A stretch of DNA of 64,000 bases from an uncultured Eubacteriales bacterium (GCA_900315585.1 OMZP01000007.1:18847-82846); one strand, 5' to 3'. Shown: positions 16,447 to 25,228, counted from the stretch's first letter. Program-made: numbers and translations. The notes: generated by a model from the letters alone, not told the origin.

Positions 16447-17595
16447 ATGAAACTGATCCAAAACGCCAACATCCACGACGCCATCCACGACGAAGCCTGC
16501 GTCGGCGACATACTGATCGACGGAAGCAGAATCGCCGCCATCGGCCAAAGCCTCGCCGCCCCGGAGGGCGCGGAGATCCTCGACGCCTCGGGGCTGGACG
16601 CCTGGCCCGGCCTGGTGGAGGCCCACGGCCACATCGGCCTGGACGGCTGGGCGGTGGGCTACGAGGGCAAGGACTACAATGAGTACAACGACCCGGTGAC
16701 GCCCCAGCTGCGGGCCATCGACGCCATCAACCCCTTCGACGAATCCCTCAGGGACGCGGTGCGGGGCGGGGTCACCACCCTGTGCACCGGCCCCGGCAGC
16801 AGCAACGTGCTGGGCGGCACCTTCGCGGCCTTCAAGCCGGTGGGCCGCTGCATCGACGACATGTGCCTGAAGCCGGAGGCCGCCATGAAGTGCGCCTTTG
16901 GCGAGAACCCGAAGCGTTGCTACCGGGACAAGGGCATCTCCAGCCGCATGAACACCGCCGCGAAGCTGCGGGAGATGCTGTTCAAGGCCCGGGAGTACAT
17001 GGAGAAGCTGGACGCCGCCGGGGACGACCCCGCCAAGAAGCCCGCCTTCGACCTGCGTCTGGCGGCGCTGATGCCGGTGCTGCGCCGGGAGATCCCGCTG
17101 AAGGCCCACGCCCACCAGGCCAACGACATCCTCACCGCCCTGCGCATCGCCCGGGAGTTCGACGTGAAGCTGACGCTGGAGCACGTCACCGAAGGCGCGC
17201 TGATCGTGGACGAGCTGGTGAAGGCGGACGTGCCCCTGGCCATCGGCCCCACCTTCGGCCAGCCCAGCAAAATTGAGCTGCAAAACAAGAGCTGGGAGAC
17301 GCCGGTGATTCTGAACGCCGCCGGGTGCCGGGTGTCCATCATCACCGACAGCCCCGTGACCCAGCAGAGCCACCTGCGCTTCTGCGCCGCCATGGCCATC
17401 GCCAGCGGCATGCCCGAAGCCGACGCCCTGCGCTGCATCACCCTGAACCCCGCCCGCCACATCGGCGTGGAGGACCGGGTGGGCTCGCTGGAGGCGGGCA
17501 AGGACGCGGACCTCGTGCTCACCGAGGGCAGCCTGTTCGACATGCGGGGGAAGATCGCGGGCGTGTTCGTAAACGGGGAGCGGGTCGCGCCGTAA
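16447..17595 (+). CDS. Amidohydrolase family protein
   Basis: 382 aa metal-dependent hydrolase. A short N-terminal beta domain (GDILIDGSRIAAIGQ) leads into the TIM barrel. Metal ligands are visible as HGH in VEAHGHIGLDG, histidines in LKAHAHQANDI and LEHVTEG, and aspartate in IITDSPVT. The C-terminal GSLEAGKDADLVL is the usual amidohydrolase end. The overall pattern resembles imidazolonepropionase-like or related cyclic-amide hydrolases, but the substrate is not identifiable. CAGGAG sits before the ATG at 16447. Upstream in-frame ATGs lie inside the heptamer repeat and were rejected. Monocistronic. Confidence 0.88.
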   Translation: MKLIQNANIHDAIHDEACVGDILIDGSRIAAIGQSLAAPEGAEILDASGLDAWPGLVEAHGHIGLDGWAVGYEGKDYNEYNDPVTPQLRAIDAINPFDESLRDAVRGGVTTLCTGPGSSNVLGGTFAAFKPVGRCIDDMCLKPEAAMKCAFGENPKRCYRDKGISSRMNTAAKLREMLFKAREYMEKLDAAGDDPAKKPAFDLRLAALMPVLRREIPLKAHAHQANDILTALRIAREFDVKLTLEHVTEGALIVDELVKADVPLAIGPTFGQPSKIELQNKSWETPVILNAAGCRVSIITDSPVTQQSHLRFCAAMAIASGMPEADALRCITLNPARHIGVEDRVGSLEAGKDADLVLTEGSLFDMRGKIAGVFVNGERVAP

Positions 17596-17660
17596 ATATC
17601 GGCACCTCTGGCCACCGTCAGGCATAGTCTATCCCGATCACAGAAAAGTTTGCACGATTT

Positions 17661-17692
17661 AACAGAAGTTAGATATATCTAACTTCTGTTTT
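17661..17692. terminator. Terminator after the amidohydrolase gene
   Basis: Stem AACAGAAGTTAGAT / ATCTAACTTCTGTT followed by TTGTG. The stem has A-rich and T-rich ends and could work in either direction. Confidence 0.75.
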
Positions 17693-17696
17693 GTGC

Positions 17697-17925
17697 TAGA
17701 GTGTGCTTATAAAGTCAAGGATGTGCAGTTTCGAGGGTATCAGGCTGCATTTCAAGGCGCTTTTCCGCAGGCTTAGTGGCATCGAGCGCCTGGAAAACAG
17801 TCCAGTGGACTGTTTTCAGCGAGATGGGGCCGGCAGGCCCGTGGATGCAAGTCAAGGAAAAGCAACACGGAAATGCAGTCTGAGACGCCGAAAATGCACG
17901 TTCGGGATTTTATAAACACACTCTA
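17697..17925. mobile_element. MITE-like palindromic element (229 bp)
   Basis: The ends are TAGAGTGTG and its complement CACACTCTA. The similarity continues inward as an imperfect inverted repeat of about 70 bases per arm (TTATAAA, GTGCA.TTTCG, CTGCATTTC, GCTTTTCC). Inside is a second hairpin, CAGTCCAGTGGACTG. It has no coding capacity. It sits between a terminator and the ZIP transporter start, 34 bases upstream of that ATG. Mobility is inferred from structure; no target duplication is obvious. Confidence 0.7.
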
Positions 17926-17959
17926 TGATGACCCTGAACGAACCAAGGGAGGTTTGAAC

Positions 17960-18742
17960 ATGAACATGGAAGTGCTTCGGGGAATCCTGATTCCCTTTCT
18001 CGGAACTTCGCTGGGCGCGGCCTGCGTATTCTTCATGCGAGGGAAGCTGAACCCGATGGTGCAGCGGGCGCTGACGGGCTTTGCGGCGGGGGTGATGGTG
18101 GCGGCGTCGGTGTGGAGCCTGCTGCTGCCGGCCATCGAGCAGAGCGAAGGCATGGGCCAGTGGGCGTTCCTGCCCGCGGCGGCGGGCTTCTGGATCGGCG
18201 TGCTGTTCCTGCTGATTCTGGACAGGACGGTGCCCCACCTGCACGCGGGCACGGGCGACGTGGAGGGGCCGCGCAGCGCCCTGGCCCGCACCACGAAGCT
18301 GGTATTGGCGGTGACGATCCACAACCTGCCGGAGGGCATGGCCGTGGGCGTGGTGTACGCGGGGCTCTTGCAGGGCAACGCGGGCATCTCCGCGGCGGGG
18401 GCGATGGCCCTGGCCCTGGGCATCGCCATCCAGAACTTTCCGGAGGGCGCGATCATCTCCATGCCCCTTCGGGCCGAGGGCGCGAGCACGGGCAGGTCCT
18501 TCCTCTACGGCGTGCTGTCCGGCGCGGTGGAGCCCATCGGCGCGCTGCTCACCATCTGGCTCTCGTCGCTGATCGTCCCGGCCCTGCCCTACATGCTGGC
18601 CTTTGCCGCCGGGGCCATGCTGTACGTGGTGGTGGAGGAGCTGATCCCGGAGACCGCCGCCGGGGCCCACTCCAACCTGGGCACGATCATGTTTGCTCTG
18701 GGCTTCACGGTGATGATGGTCCTGGACGTGGCCCTCGGGTGA
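17960..18742 (+). CDS. ZIP family divalent metal transporter
   Basis: 260 aa with about eight hydrophobic helices. The paired metal-binding signatures HNLPEGMAVG (helix 4) and QNFPEGAIIS (helix 5) identify a ZupT-like ZIP importer for zinc or related ions. A histidine-containing loop (PHLHAG) lies between helices 3 and 4, as in other ZIPs. GGGAGG precedes the ATG at 17960 by seven bases. A longer reading frame upstream runs into the MITE-like element and was rejected. No metal regulator or riboswitch was recognised upstream, so the regulation is unclear. Confidence 0.92.
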   Translation: MNMEVLRGILIPFLGTSLGAACVFFMRGKLNPMVQRALTGFAAGVMVAASVWSLLLPAIEQSEGMGQWAFLPAAAGFWIGVLFLLILDRTVPHLHAGTGDVEGPRSALARTTKLVLAVTIHNLPEGMAVGVVYAGLLQGNAGISAAGAMALALGIAIQNFPEGAIISMPLRAEGASTGRSFLYGVLSGAVEPIGALLTIWLSSLIVPALPYMLAFAAGAMLYVVVEELIPETAAGAHSNLGTIMFALGFTVMMVLDVALG

Positions 18743-18838
18743 GGGCAGCGCCCTCTGGTGAGGGCAGCGCCCTCGGGCAACTGCTGCCGCCCGGAACATG
18801 GGATGTTCCATTCCGATCGCTGCCGCCTTTCTACAGAC

Positions 18839-18873
18839 GATTTCCCGCCCCACTGATTCAAGGGCGGGAAATC
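18839..18873. terminator. Bidirectional terminator between ZIP and XRE genes
   Basis: Stem GATTTCCCGCCC / GGGCGGGAAATC with an 11-base loop lies between convergent genes. A tandem duplication of TGAGGGCAGCGCCCTC (18738-18776) lies just before it. Confidence 0.7.
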
Positions 18874-18934
18874 TTCGTTATCCGGTTATTCCAAAAGCCT
18901 TCCCCTTTGGGATGAACGCGCGGCGGCAAGCCGA

Positions 18935-19702
18935 TTAACGCTTCTTGTAGAGGACCAGCTCCGGGTCGGCGCCGTCTTTGCCGTAGGTGCTGACCAGGAT
19001 GAAGTCCATGTTGGCCAGCACGCCGAAGCACCGGTCCCCGCCATACAGCGGTTCCAGCTGGTTGCCCAGGTAGGTGGCCCCGTCGTCCAGCAGCTTCACC
19101 TTCGCGCCGCCGGGCAGCGGGTACTCCAGGTTCACATAGCTTCCGACGAGGGCGTTCAGCTTCTCCACCACCGGCATCCCCTCGATGTTGAGCGCGTTGA
19201 TCTCGTCGATCAGCTGCGCCTTGAACGCCTCGAACTGGCCGCCGTCGCTGAGCTCCTCATACCGCTTCCAGTAGTCCAGCGTGGGCAGCACCTGCCGCAG
19301 GTGGGCGCGGGCCTGCTCCTCGGTGACGCCCTCGCCCGCCATGTTGCCCACGCAGACCTCGATCAGGTCGTCCATGTTGCTGTACATGTAGGTTCCGTCG
19401 GCGTAGCACCACTTGCAGTAGTCCTCGTTGAACGCGCCGTCCTTCTCCCGGCTGATCACGCCGTCCTCCGTCAGGGGCATGCCGCAGCACTGGCAGAACA
19501 GCTGGCGGGGCGCGCCCAGCAGGGTGTTGATGGACACGTCAAACTCCTTCGACAGCAGCTTCAGCGTCTCGGTGTTGGGCAGGGTCTCCCCCGTCTCCCA
19601 GCGGCTGACGGCCTGCCGGGTCACCAGCACCTTCTCCGCCAGCGCGTCCTGGGTCAGGCCCCGACCCTCCCGAAGCGTGCGCAGAATCTCCTTGGTCTCC
19701 AT
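18935..19702 (-). CDS. XRE-type regulator with zinc-ribbon domain
   Basis: 255 aa. Residues about 5-60 are a helix-turn-helix (LTQDALAEKVLVTRQAVSRWETG). Residues about 68-115 hold a cysteine-rich zinc ribbon (FCQCCGMPL and YCKWCYADG), matching the putative zinc-ribbon domain family. The C-terminal 130 residues are an uncharacterised domain. GGAGGGAG is just before the ATG at 19702, so the upstream starts were rejected. It is probably a single-gene unit with its own promoter. Its target is unknown. Confidence 0.85.
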   Translation of the reverse strand: METKEILRTLREGRGLTQDALAEKVLVTRQAVSRWETGETLPNTETLKLLSKEFDVSINTLLGAPRQLFCQCCGMPLTEDGVISREKDGAFNEDYCKWCYADGTYMYSNMDDLIEVCVGNMAGEGVTEEQARAHLRQVLPTLDYWKRYEELSDGGQFEAFKAQLIDEINALNIEGMPVVEKLNALVGSYVNLEYPLPGGAKVKLLDDGATYLGNQLEPLYGGDRCFGVLANMDFILVSTYGKDGADPELVLYKKR

Positions 19703-19733
19703 GGGTCTCCCTCCGTTTCCGGTTGATGACACC

Positions 19734-19762
19734 ATTATACCCGACGGGCCGACGGCGCGCAA
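19734..19762 (-). promoter_or_regulatory. Promoter of the XRE/zinc-ribbon gene
   Basis: TTGCGC (19762-19757) and TATAAT (19739-19734) with a 17-base spacer on the minus strand. Confidence 0.65.
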
Positions 19763-19841
19763 GCAACGCGCTGTTGCCCTCCTGCACAGAAAGGGCGGGA
19801 AAACGGCATTCTCAGTTTCTCACTCCATACGCACATTTAAC

Positions 19842-19870
19842 TTGCATTCCCCGTCTGCGGCGCGTATAAT
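19842..19870 (+). promoter_or_regulatory. Promoter of queT
   Basis: TTGCAT (19842-19847) and TATAAT (19865-19870) with a 17-base spacer, leaving a 5' leader of roughly 210 bases. Confidence 0.8.
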
Positions 19871-19876
19871 ACCCCT

Positions 19877-20045
19877 TGCAACTGAATACGAGACAGTTCG
19901 AGGCCCTCCTGTCTGACGGACGCACGCGTCCCGAAAAAACAAAACCAGGTATCGTCTGACAAGGCGTTTTGAGGGCATGGTTTCGACCATGCCCCGCGTT
20001 TTGTCCGGCGTATGAGGGCATGGCTTCGGCCATGCCGCTTCTTTT
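19877..20045 (+). promoter_or_regulatory. Structured queT leader, candidate preQ1-class riboswitch with terminator
   Basis: The leader begins with a 6-bp stem (AGACAG 19891-19896 / CTGTCT 19909-19914) closing a C-rich loop. A small hairpin (GGACG/CGTCC, 19918-19931) and an A-rich tail (AAAAAACAAAACCAGG) follow. That order resembles preQ1 aptamers, whose loop pairs with an A-rich tail. Two tandem hairpins come next (GGGCATGG/CCATGCCC at 19973-19994 and GGCATGGC/GCCATGCC at 20017-20036). The second ends in CTTCTTTT and looks like a terminator. The gene downstream is a queuosine-precursor transporter. The aptamer class is not proven. Confidence 0.5.
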
Positions 20046-20086
20046 GGGGGGAGCTCCGTCTCGAAACAAATCAGGAGGAAACCCCC

Positions 20087-20611
20087 ATGAACGCAACCTA
20101 TTCCCAGAAGTCCCAATTCTCCACCCGCTCCATCGTGCGCGCCGGCCTGATCGCCGCGATGTACGTGGCCCTGACGCTGATCTTCCAGCCCATCAGCTTC
20201 GGCGCGATCCAGTTCCGCATCGCCGAGGCCCTGACGCTGCTGCCCATCCTGACGGTGGACGCGGTGCCGGGCCTGTTCATCGGATGCCTGATCGCCAACC
20301 TGGCGGGCGGCGGCGTGTGGTTTGACGTGGCGCTGGGCTCCGTCGCCACGCTGCTGGCGGCGCTGTGCACCCGCAAGACGCGCAGGCAGCCCTTCCTCGC
20401 GGCCGTCTGGCCCACCGTGTTCAACGGCCTGATCGTGGGCCCGGTGGTGTACTTCGCCTATGTCCGCGCCCCCGGCGACCCCGTCAGCCTCGGAACCCTC
20501 CTCTTCAACATGGCCACCGTCGCCCTGGGCGAAGTGGTGGTGTGCTACGTGCTGGGCATCCCGCTGGTCTTCGGCCTGAAAAAGCTGCCCGGGAATATCT
20601 TTGAAGAATAG
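20087..20611 (+). CDS. queT: QueT family queuosine-precursor transporter (ECF S component)
   Basis: 174 aa with five to six hydrophobic helices. The N-terminal region RAGLIAAMYVALTLIFQPISFGAIQFRIAEALTLLP, of which IQFRIAEALTLLPIL is the core, is the recognisable QueT signature. LFIGCLIANLAGGG and LPGNIFEE at the end also fit. It should import preQ0/preQ1 using a shared ECF energy module encoded elsewhere. AGGAGG lies seven bases before the ATG at 20087. A long structured leader precedes it, consistent with control by the imported base. Confidence 0.92.
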   Translation: MNATYSQKSQFSTRSIVRAGLIAAMYVALTLIFQPISFGAIQFRIAEALTLLPILTVDAVPGLFIGCLIANLAGGGVWFDVALGSVATLLAALCTRKTRRQPFLAAVWPTVFNGLIVGPVVYFAYVRAPGDPVSLGTLLFNMATVALGEVVVCYVLGIPLVFGLKKLPGNIFEE

Positions 20612-20633
20612 TCGAAAAACGTTATACACAGTC

Positions 20634-20812
20634 GTAGGGGCGGCGTTGCGCCGCCCGCCTTTCCCCTGATCGCATTCCGCAATTTCGCGCGGCAGCGATT
20701 GGGACCCGGCCCTGCCGGGGGCGGGCGGCGAAACGCCGCCCCTACGGCTGCCACGCGGCAGCAGCCATTCCTATTGCCTATTGCCTATCCCCTATTGCCT
20801 GTTCCCCGCCAG
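20634..20812. repeat. GTAGGGGCGGC inverted repeat plus a single heptamer arm
   Basis: 20634-20660 and 20721-20745 are inverted copies of a GTAGGGGCGGCG..CGCCGCCC motif. A single arm of CTATTGC/CTATCCC heptamers follows (20764-20808). This arm runs into the 3' end of nifJ and encodes its last residues and TAG stop. The queT and nifJ genes converge here. Confidence 0.85.
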
Positions 20813-23800
20813 CTTCTCATACCGCTCCCGGGCCAGCTTTGCGCCCTCGGCGAAGAGGGTTTGGGCGTTCTCCGGGAAGGTGCGGCGCAGGGAGGCGTAG
20901 CGCACCTCGCCGTCCAGGAAGGCCTCGTAGTCCAGGGTCGGGGCCTTGGAATCCAGGTGGAACCGGGGCTCGGCGGTGGGGTTGTAGCGATAGAGGAACC
21001 AGTAGCCCGCGTCCACGGCCCGCTTCATCTCGTCCTGCACCTTCGCCATGCCGCACTTGAGGCCGTGGCTCTGGCAGGGGGCGTAGGCGATGATCACGCT
21101 GGGGCCGTCGAAGGCCTCGGCCTCCCGGATGGCCTTCACCAGCTGGGCGTTGTCCGCGCCCATGGCCACCTGGGCCACGTAGACGTTGCCGTAGGTCATC
21201 AGCATGCCGCCCAGGTCCTTCTTGGGCCGGGTCTTGCCCGCCGCGGCGAACTGGGCCACCGCGCCCACGGGCGTGGCCTTCGAGCTCTGTCCGCCGGTGT
21301 TGGAGTAGATCTCGGTGTCCACCACCAGCACGTTCACGTTCTCGCCGCTGGCCACCACGTGGTCCAGGCCGCCGAAGCCGATGTCGTAAGCCCAGCCGTC
21401 GCCGCCGTACATCCAGAAGGTCTTCTTGGCCAGCTGATCCCTGTATTTGAGGATCTCCTCCGCGTCCCCGGCCCGCTCCAGCGCCGCGATCAGCGCCCGG
21501 CTGGCGGCGGCGGAGGCGTCGAAGTCCTCGAAGGTTTCAAGCCACTTGTCGATGGCGGCGTTCACGGCCTCGTCCCGGCAGTTCGCCCGGTAGGCCTGAA
21601 CGCGCATCTTTTCCGCCGCCCGCTGCTGCTTCACGGAGAGCACCATGCCCAGGCTGAACTCGGCGTTGTTCTCAAACAGCGAGTTGCTCCAGGCCGGGCC
21701 CTGGCCGCAGCGGTTCACGGTGTAGGGGATGCCGGGCATGGCCGAGCCCCAGGCCTGGGAGCAGCCGGTGGCGTTGGCCCAGTACACCCGGTCGCCGTAC
21801 AGCTGGGTGAGCAGCTTGGCGTAGGGCGTCTCGCCGCAGCCCGCGCAGGCGGCAGAGAACTCCAGCAGGGGCGTTCTGAACTGGCTGCCCTTCACGGTAT
21901 AGGGGTCGAACACGTCGCCCTTGTCCGTGGTGGACAGCGCGAAGGCCCAGGCCGCGGCGGTGTCCGGCGCGTCGCTGGCGGGCACCATCGTCAGCGCCTT
22001 CTCCTTCGCCGGGCACACGTTCTCGCAGGACCCGCAGCCGGTGCAGTCCAGGTTCGAGACGGCCATGGCGAAGTACAGACCCTCGGCCTGTTTGCCCTTG
22101 GCGGGGACGATTTTCATGCCCGCCGGGGCGCTTTCTTTTTCCTCTTCGCTCAGCAGGTAGGGCCGGATCACCGCGTGGGGGCACACGTAGCTGCACTTGT
22201 TGCACTGGAGGCACTTGTCCCCGTCCCACACGGGCACCCGGGTGGCGATGCCCCGCTTCTCGTAGGCGGTGAGGCCCATGTCCATCACGCCGTCCTCGTA
22301 GCCCGCAAAGGCGGACACGGGCAGGTCGTCGCCCTTCTGGGCGTTGATGGGGTCGAGCAGCTTGGTCACGACCTCCGGCACGTTGCGCGCCGGCGCGGGC
22401 GCGTCCTGGGCGTCGGCCCACGCGGCGGGCACCTCCACCTTCACCAGGCCCTCGCTGCCCGCGTCGATGGCGGCCAGGTTCTTGTTCACCACGTCCTCGC
22501 CCTTGGCGAAGTAGGTCTTGGTGGCGGCGGCCTTCATGTAGCCCACCGCCTCCGCCTCGGGGATGACGGGCATCAGGTGGAAGAAGGCGGATTGCAGCAC
22601 CGTGTTGGTGTGGCTGCCCAGGCCCAGGCCACCGGCGATCTTCACCGCGTCGATGGTGTAGAATTTGAGGCCCTTCCGGGCGATGTCCCGCTTGGCGGCG
22701 GCGGGCAGGCGCTTCTCCAGCTGCGCCGCGTCCCAGGGGCAGTTCAACAGCAGCGTGCCGCCGGGCTTGACCTCCCCGGCGATGTCGTAATGCTCGATGT
22801 AGGTCGGGTTGTGGCAGGCCACGAAATCCGCCGACTTCACGTAGTAGGAGGAGCGGATGGGCGTATCCCCGAAGCGCAGGTGGCTCTTGGTGACGCCAAA
22901 GCTCTTCTTGGCGTCGTACTCGAAGTAGGCCTGGCCGAACTTGGGGGTGTGGCTGTTGATGATCTCCACCGTGTTCTTGTTGGCGCCCACGGTGCCGTCG
23001 CCGCCCAGGCCCCAGAACTTGCAGCTGACGCCGCCGAAGGATTCGCCGATGGGCGCGTCCGGCAGGGACAGGTGGGTCACGTCGTCGGTGATGCCGATGG
23101 TGAAGCTGTTCACCGGGCAGGCGGCGCGGAGGTTTTCAAAGGCGGCGGCGATCTGGGCGGGAGTGGTGTCCTTGCTGGACAGGCCGTAGCGCCCGCCCAC
23201 CACGGTCAAATCACTGCGTCCGCGAAGCGCGGTGCACACGTCCTGGTACAGCGGCTCGCCCGCGCTGCCCATCTCCTTGGTGCGATCCAGCACCGCCACG
23301 GCCTTCACGGTCTCCGGCAGGGCGGCGACGAACTTGTCCACGTCGAAGGGCCGGAACAGGTGCACCTGCACAAAGCCCACCTTCTCGCCCCGGGCGTTCA
23401 GCGCGTCCACGGTCTCCTCCACGCAGCCGGAGACGGAGCCCATGGCCACCACCACCCGATCCGCGTCCGGCGCGCCGTAGTAGTTGAAGCAATGATACTC
23501 CCGGCCGGTGAGGGCGGAGATCTTCGCCATGTAGCCCTCCACGATGTCCGGCAGGGCGGCATAGCCTGTGTTGTTGGCCTCGCGCACCTGGAAGTAGATG
23601 TCCGGGTTCTGCACGGTGGCGCGGATCATCGGGTGCTCCGGGTTCAGGGCCCGGGCCCGGAAGGCGTCCAGCGCGTCGGTGTCCAGCAGGGCTTTGAGGT
23701 CGTCATAGGAAATCTGCTCCACCTTGTCGATCTCATGGCTCGTGCGGAAGCCGTCGAAGAAGTCCATGAAGGGCACCCGGCCCTTGATGGCGGAAAGGTG

Positions 23801-24280
23801 CGCCACGCCGGAAAGGTCCATGACCTCCTGAACGCTGCCCGTGCACAGCATGGCGAAGCCGGTGTTGCGGCAGCTCATCACGTCCGAGTGGTCGCCGAAG
23901 ATGCTCATGGCGTGGGTGCCCACCGTCCGCGCCGCCACGTGCAGCACGCCCGGCAGGCGCTCGCCCGCGATTCGGTGCAGCACCGGGATCATCAGCATCA
24001 GCCCCTGGGAGCTGGTAAAGCTGGTCGCCAGCGCGCCGGTCTGCAGCGCGCCGTGCACCGCCGCCGCCGCGCCCGCCTCGCTCTGCATCTCGATGAGCCG
24101 CACGGTCTGGCCAAACAGGTTCTTTTTGCCCTTGGCGCTCCACACGTCCGTCTTGCCCGCCATGGGGCTGGAGGGCGTGATGGGATAGATGGCGGCGATC
24201 TCCGTAAAGGCGTAGGCGACGTACGCCGCGGCCTCGTTGCCGTCCACGGTGACAAACACGGGATTCTTCTTCACGGTCAT
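20792..24280 (-). CDS. nifJ: Pyruvate:ferredoxin (flavodoxin) oxidoreductase
   Basis: 1162 aa single-chain PFOR that converts pyruvate and CoA to acetyl-CoA, CO2 and reduced ferredoxin. The N-terminal domain starts VDGNEAAAYVAYAFTEIAAI and carries YPITPSSPMA. Two 4Fe-4S motifs lie at CLQCNKCSYVCP and CTGCGSCENVCP. The TPP-binding domain has GDGWAYDIGFGGLDH and the C-terminal cluster cysteines lie in ACAGCGETPY. The length is normal for the family. AAGGAGG precedes the ATG. The last residues (GNRQ and the TAG stop) are encoded by heptamer repeat sequence, which extends past the end of the gene. A small pyrophosphatase-like gene lies 48 bases upstream on the same strand. Confidence 0.97.
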   Translation of the reverse strand: MTVKKNPVFVTVDGNEAAAYVAYAFTEIAAIYPITPSSPMAGKTDVWSAKGKKNLFGQTVRLIEMQSEAGAAAAVHGALQTGALATSFTSSQGLMLMIPVLHRIAGERLPGVLHVAARTVGTHAMSIFGDHSDVMSCRNTGFAMLCTGSVQEVMDLSGVAHLSAIKGRVPFMDFFDGFRTSHEIDKVEQISYDDLKALLDTDALDAFRARALNPEHPMIRATVQNPDIYFQVREANNTGYAALPDIVEGYMAKISALTGREYHCFNYYGAPDADRVVVAMGSVSGCVEETVDALNARGEKVGFVQVHLFRPFDVDKFVAALPETVKAVAVLDRTKEMGSAGEPLYQDVCTALRGRSDLTVVGGRYGLSSKDTTPAQIAAAFENLRAACPVNSFTIGITDDVTHLSLPDAPIGESFGGVSCKFWGLGGDGTVGANKNTVEIINSHTPKFGQAYFEYDAKKSFGVTKSHLRFGDTPIRSSYYVKSADFVACHNPTYIEHYDIAGEVKPGGTLLLNCPWDAAQLEKRLPAAAKRDIARKGLKFYTIDAVKIAGGLGLGSHTNTVLQSAFFHLMPVIPEAEAVGYMKAAATKTYFAKGEDVVNKNLAAIDAGSEGLVKVEVPAAWADAQDAPAPARNVPEVVTKLLDPINAQKGDDLPVSAFAGYEDGVMDMGLTAYEKRGIATRVPVWDGDKCLQCNKCSYVCPHAVIRPYLLSEEEKESAPAGMKIVPAKGKQAEGLYFAMAVSNLDCTGCGSCENVCPAKEKALTMVPASDAPDTAAAWAFALSTTDKGDVFDPYTVKGSQFRTPLLEFSAACAGCGETPYAKLLTQLYGDRVYWANATGCSQAWGSAMPGIPYTVNRCGQGPAWSNSLFENNAEFSLGMVLSVKQQRAAEKMRVQAYRANCRDEAVNAAIDKWLETFEDFDASAAASRALIAALERAGDAEEILKYRDQLAKKTFWMYGGDGWAYDIGFGGLDHVVASGENVNVLVVDTEIYSNTGGQSSKATPVGAVAQFAAAGKTRPKKDLGGMLMTYGNVYVAQVAMGADNAQLVKAIREAEAFDGPSVIIAYAPCQSHGLKCGMAKVQDEMKRAVDAGYWFLYRYNPTAEPRFHLDSKAPTLDYEAFLDGEVRYASLRRTFPENAQTLFAEGAKLARERYEKLAGNRQ

Positions 24281-24328
24281 GGGAGGACCTCCTTTTCTTG
24301 TAAAGCGGGAAAGACAATAAATTGGAAG

Positions 24329-24676
24329 CTATCGACGTATCAAAATGCCTTTCATATAGGGCGTTTCATTGTGTGTTTGATATACTTCCATTATCTCTTC
24401 TTCCGTGCATCCGATCAGTATTTTGATTTCTGAATCTCTCTTCATCAAATCAACATTACACATGACGGCATCAACCTTTTTACCATCGCTTCCAACCCAT
24501 ACATCAATTCCCCCACCATCCATAGAGGCGGTGTTTTTCAAGTATCCATAGTCGACCCGGTATATGAAATCCGGGAATCTGGGATGAGCTGAACCCTTCG
24601 GTCTGTCGATTACGATTTCGGAAGTGTTCACCAATTCATCTATCGCTTTCCAGAAATCTTCAAGGCAATCATTCAC
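24329..24676 (-). CDS. Small inorganic pyrophosphatase-like protein
   Basis: 115 aa, starting at GTG with GGAGG seven bases upstream. Residues resembling class I pyrophosphatases are visible: IDRPKGSAHPRFPDFIYRVDYGY and DGGGIDVWVG, with the aspartates expected near the active site. It is shorter than the standard enzyme (about 170-200 aa), and such short homologues are common in gut Clostridia. Whether it hydrolyses pyrophosphate is unknown. The longer frame that starts further upstream runs through intergenic repeats and was rejected. Base composition is lower in GC than the neighbouring genes, so recent acquisition is possible. Confidence 0.75.
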   Translation of the reverse strand: MNDCLEDFWKAIDELVNTSEIVIDRPKGSAHPRFPDFIYRVDYGYLKNTASMDGGGIDVWVGSDGKKVDAVMCNVDLMKRDSEIKILIGCTEEEIMEVYQTHNETPYMKGILIRR

Positions 24677-24737
24677 CTTATCTCCTCCACAACTTCCGAT
24701 TGGTCGAACCGTACTGATCCGCCACGATTCTGTTCGC

Positions 24738-24993
24738 CACCTCCAAAGCCTTCCCCCGATGGGGAAGGTGGCATTTGCGGAGCCTGCGGAGCAAATGACG
24801 GATGAGGTCCTTTGAGGATGGCTCCGCGCCTTTATCGCGGCAGAGGCGCGAAGCGATACGCGTGGAGACCTCATCCGGCCTCGCTTCGCTCGGCCACCTT
24901 CCCCATGGGGGAAGGCTTTTGGGCGGGTGGCGACCTCATCCTCTGCTTCGCAGACACCTTCCCCTGAACCGCAGGCTTCGCCTGCTGGGGAAG
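24738..24993. repeat. Cluster of three CCTTCCCC/GGATGAGGTC repeats
   Basis: One copy reads forward (24738-24815) and two read reverse (24867-24922 and 24930-24993). Each has an AGCCTTCCCC..GGGGAAGG hairpin joined through a small variable hairpin to GATGAGGTC. The 552-base gap 24677-25228 holds only these repeats and the next one; I see no gene. Confidence 0.85.
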
Positions 24994-25109
24994 GCTTTTG
25001 GGGCCCCGGCCAACTCGCCAGGGACACCGGAAGGAGGCAGCGCCCCGATCTTCAATCGTACGCGGCGGCATGTACGCCGCGGGCGGGGCTTTTTTCACGG
25101 CAGGGAGCC

Positions 25110-25223
25110 TGTCGACCAGAGTGAAAAAAGCTGCCTTGCAGATTTTGCGGCCAGAGCCTTCAGGCTCAAGCAAAATCTGTCAAAGGGGTGGTCTTGGCGG
25201 GGGAAGCAGGTCCCCCGCCAAAT
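25110..25223. repeat. CAGATTTTGC..CTTGGCGGGGGAAGCAGG repeat
   Basis: This stretch matches 37246-37352 in inverted orientation. The shared parts are CTTGGCGGGGGAAGCAGG, the TGTCAAAGGGGTGGT segment, and a hairpin of GCAGATTTTGC / GCAAAATCTG. It ends right before the stop codon of the fusion gene. It could be an element end or a processed RNA; neither is established. Confidence 0.7.
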
Positions 25224-25228
25224 CAATT

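Noticed and set aside
17873..17959. Earlier start for the ZIP transporter
   Set aside because: The extension comes from the MITE-like element. GGGAGG sits at the correct distance before the ATG at 17960.
19973..20036. Tandem GGGCATGG hairpins considered as an independent repeat element
   Set aside because: Their position in a leader with a T tract before queT makes an anti-terminator/terminator arrangement more likely, although two copies only are present.
20699..24433. Very long open frame opposite nifJ (about 1240 codons)
   Set aside because: It mirrors the codon phase of nifJ. High-GC coding regions often leave the opposite strand open. The amino acid composition is His/Val/Gly-rich without any domain.
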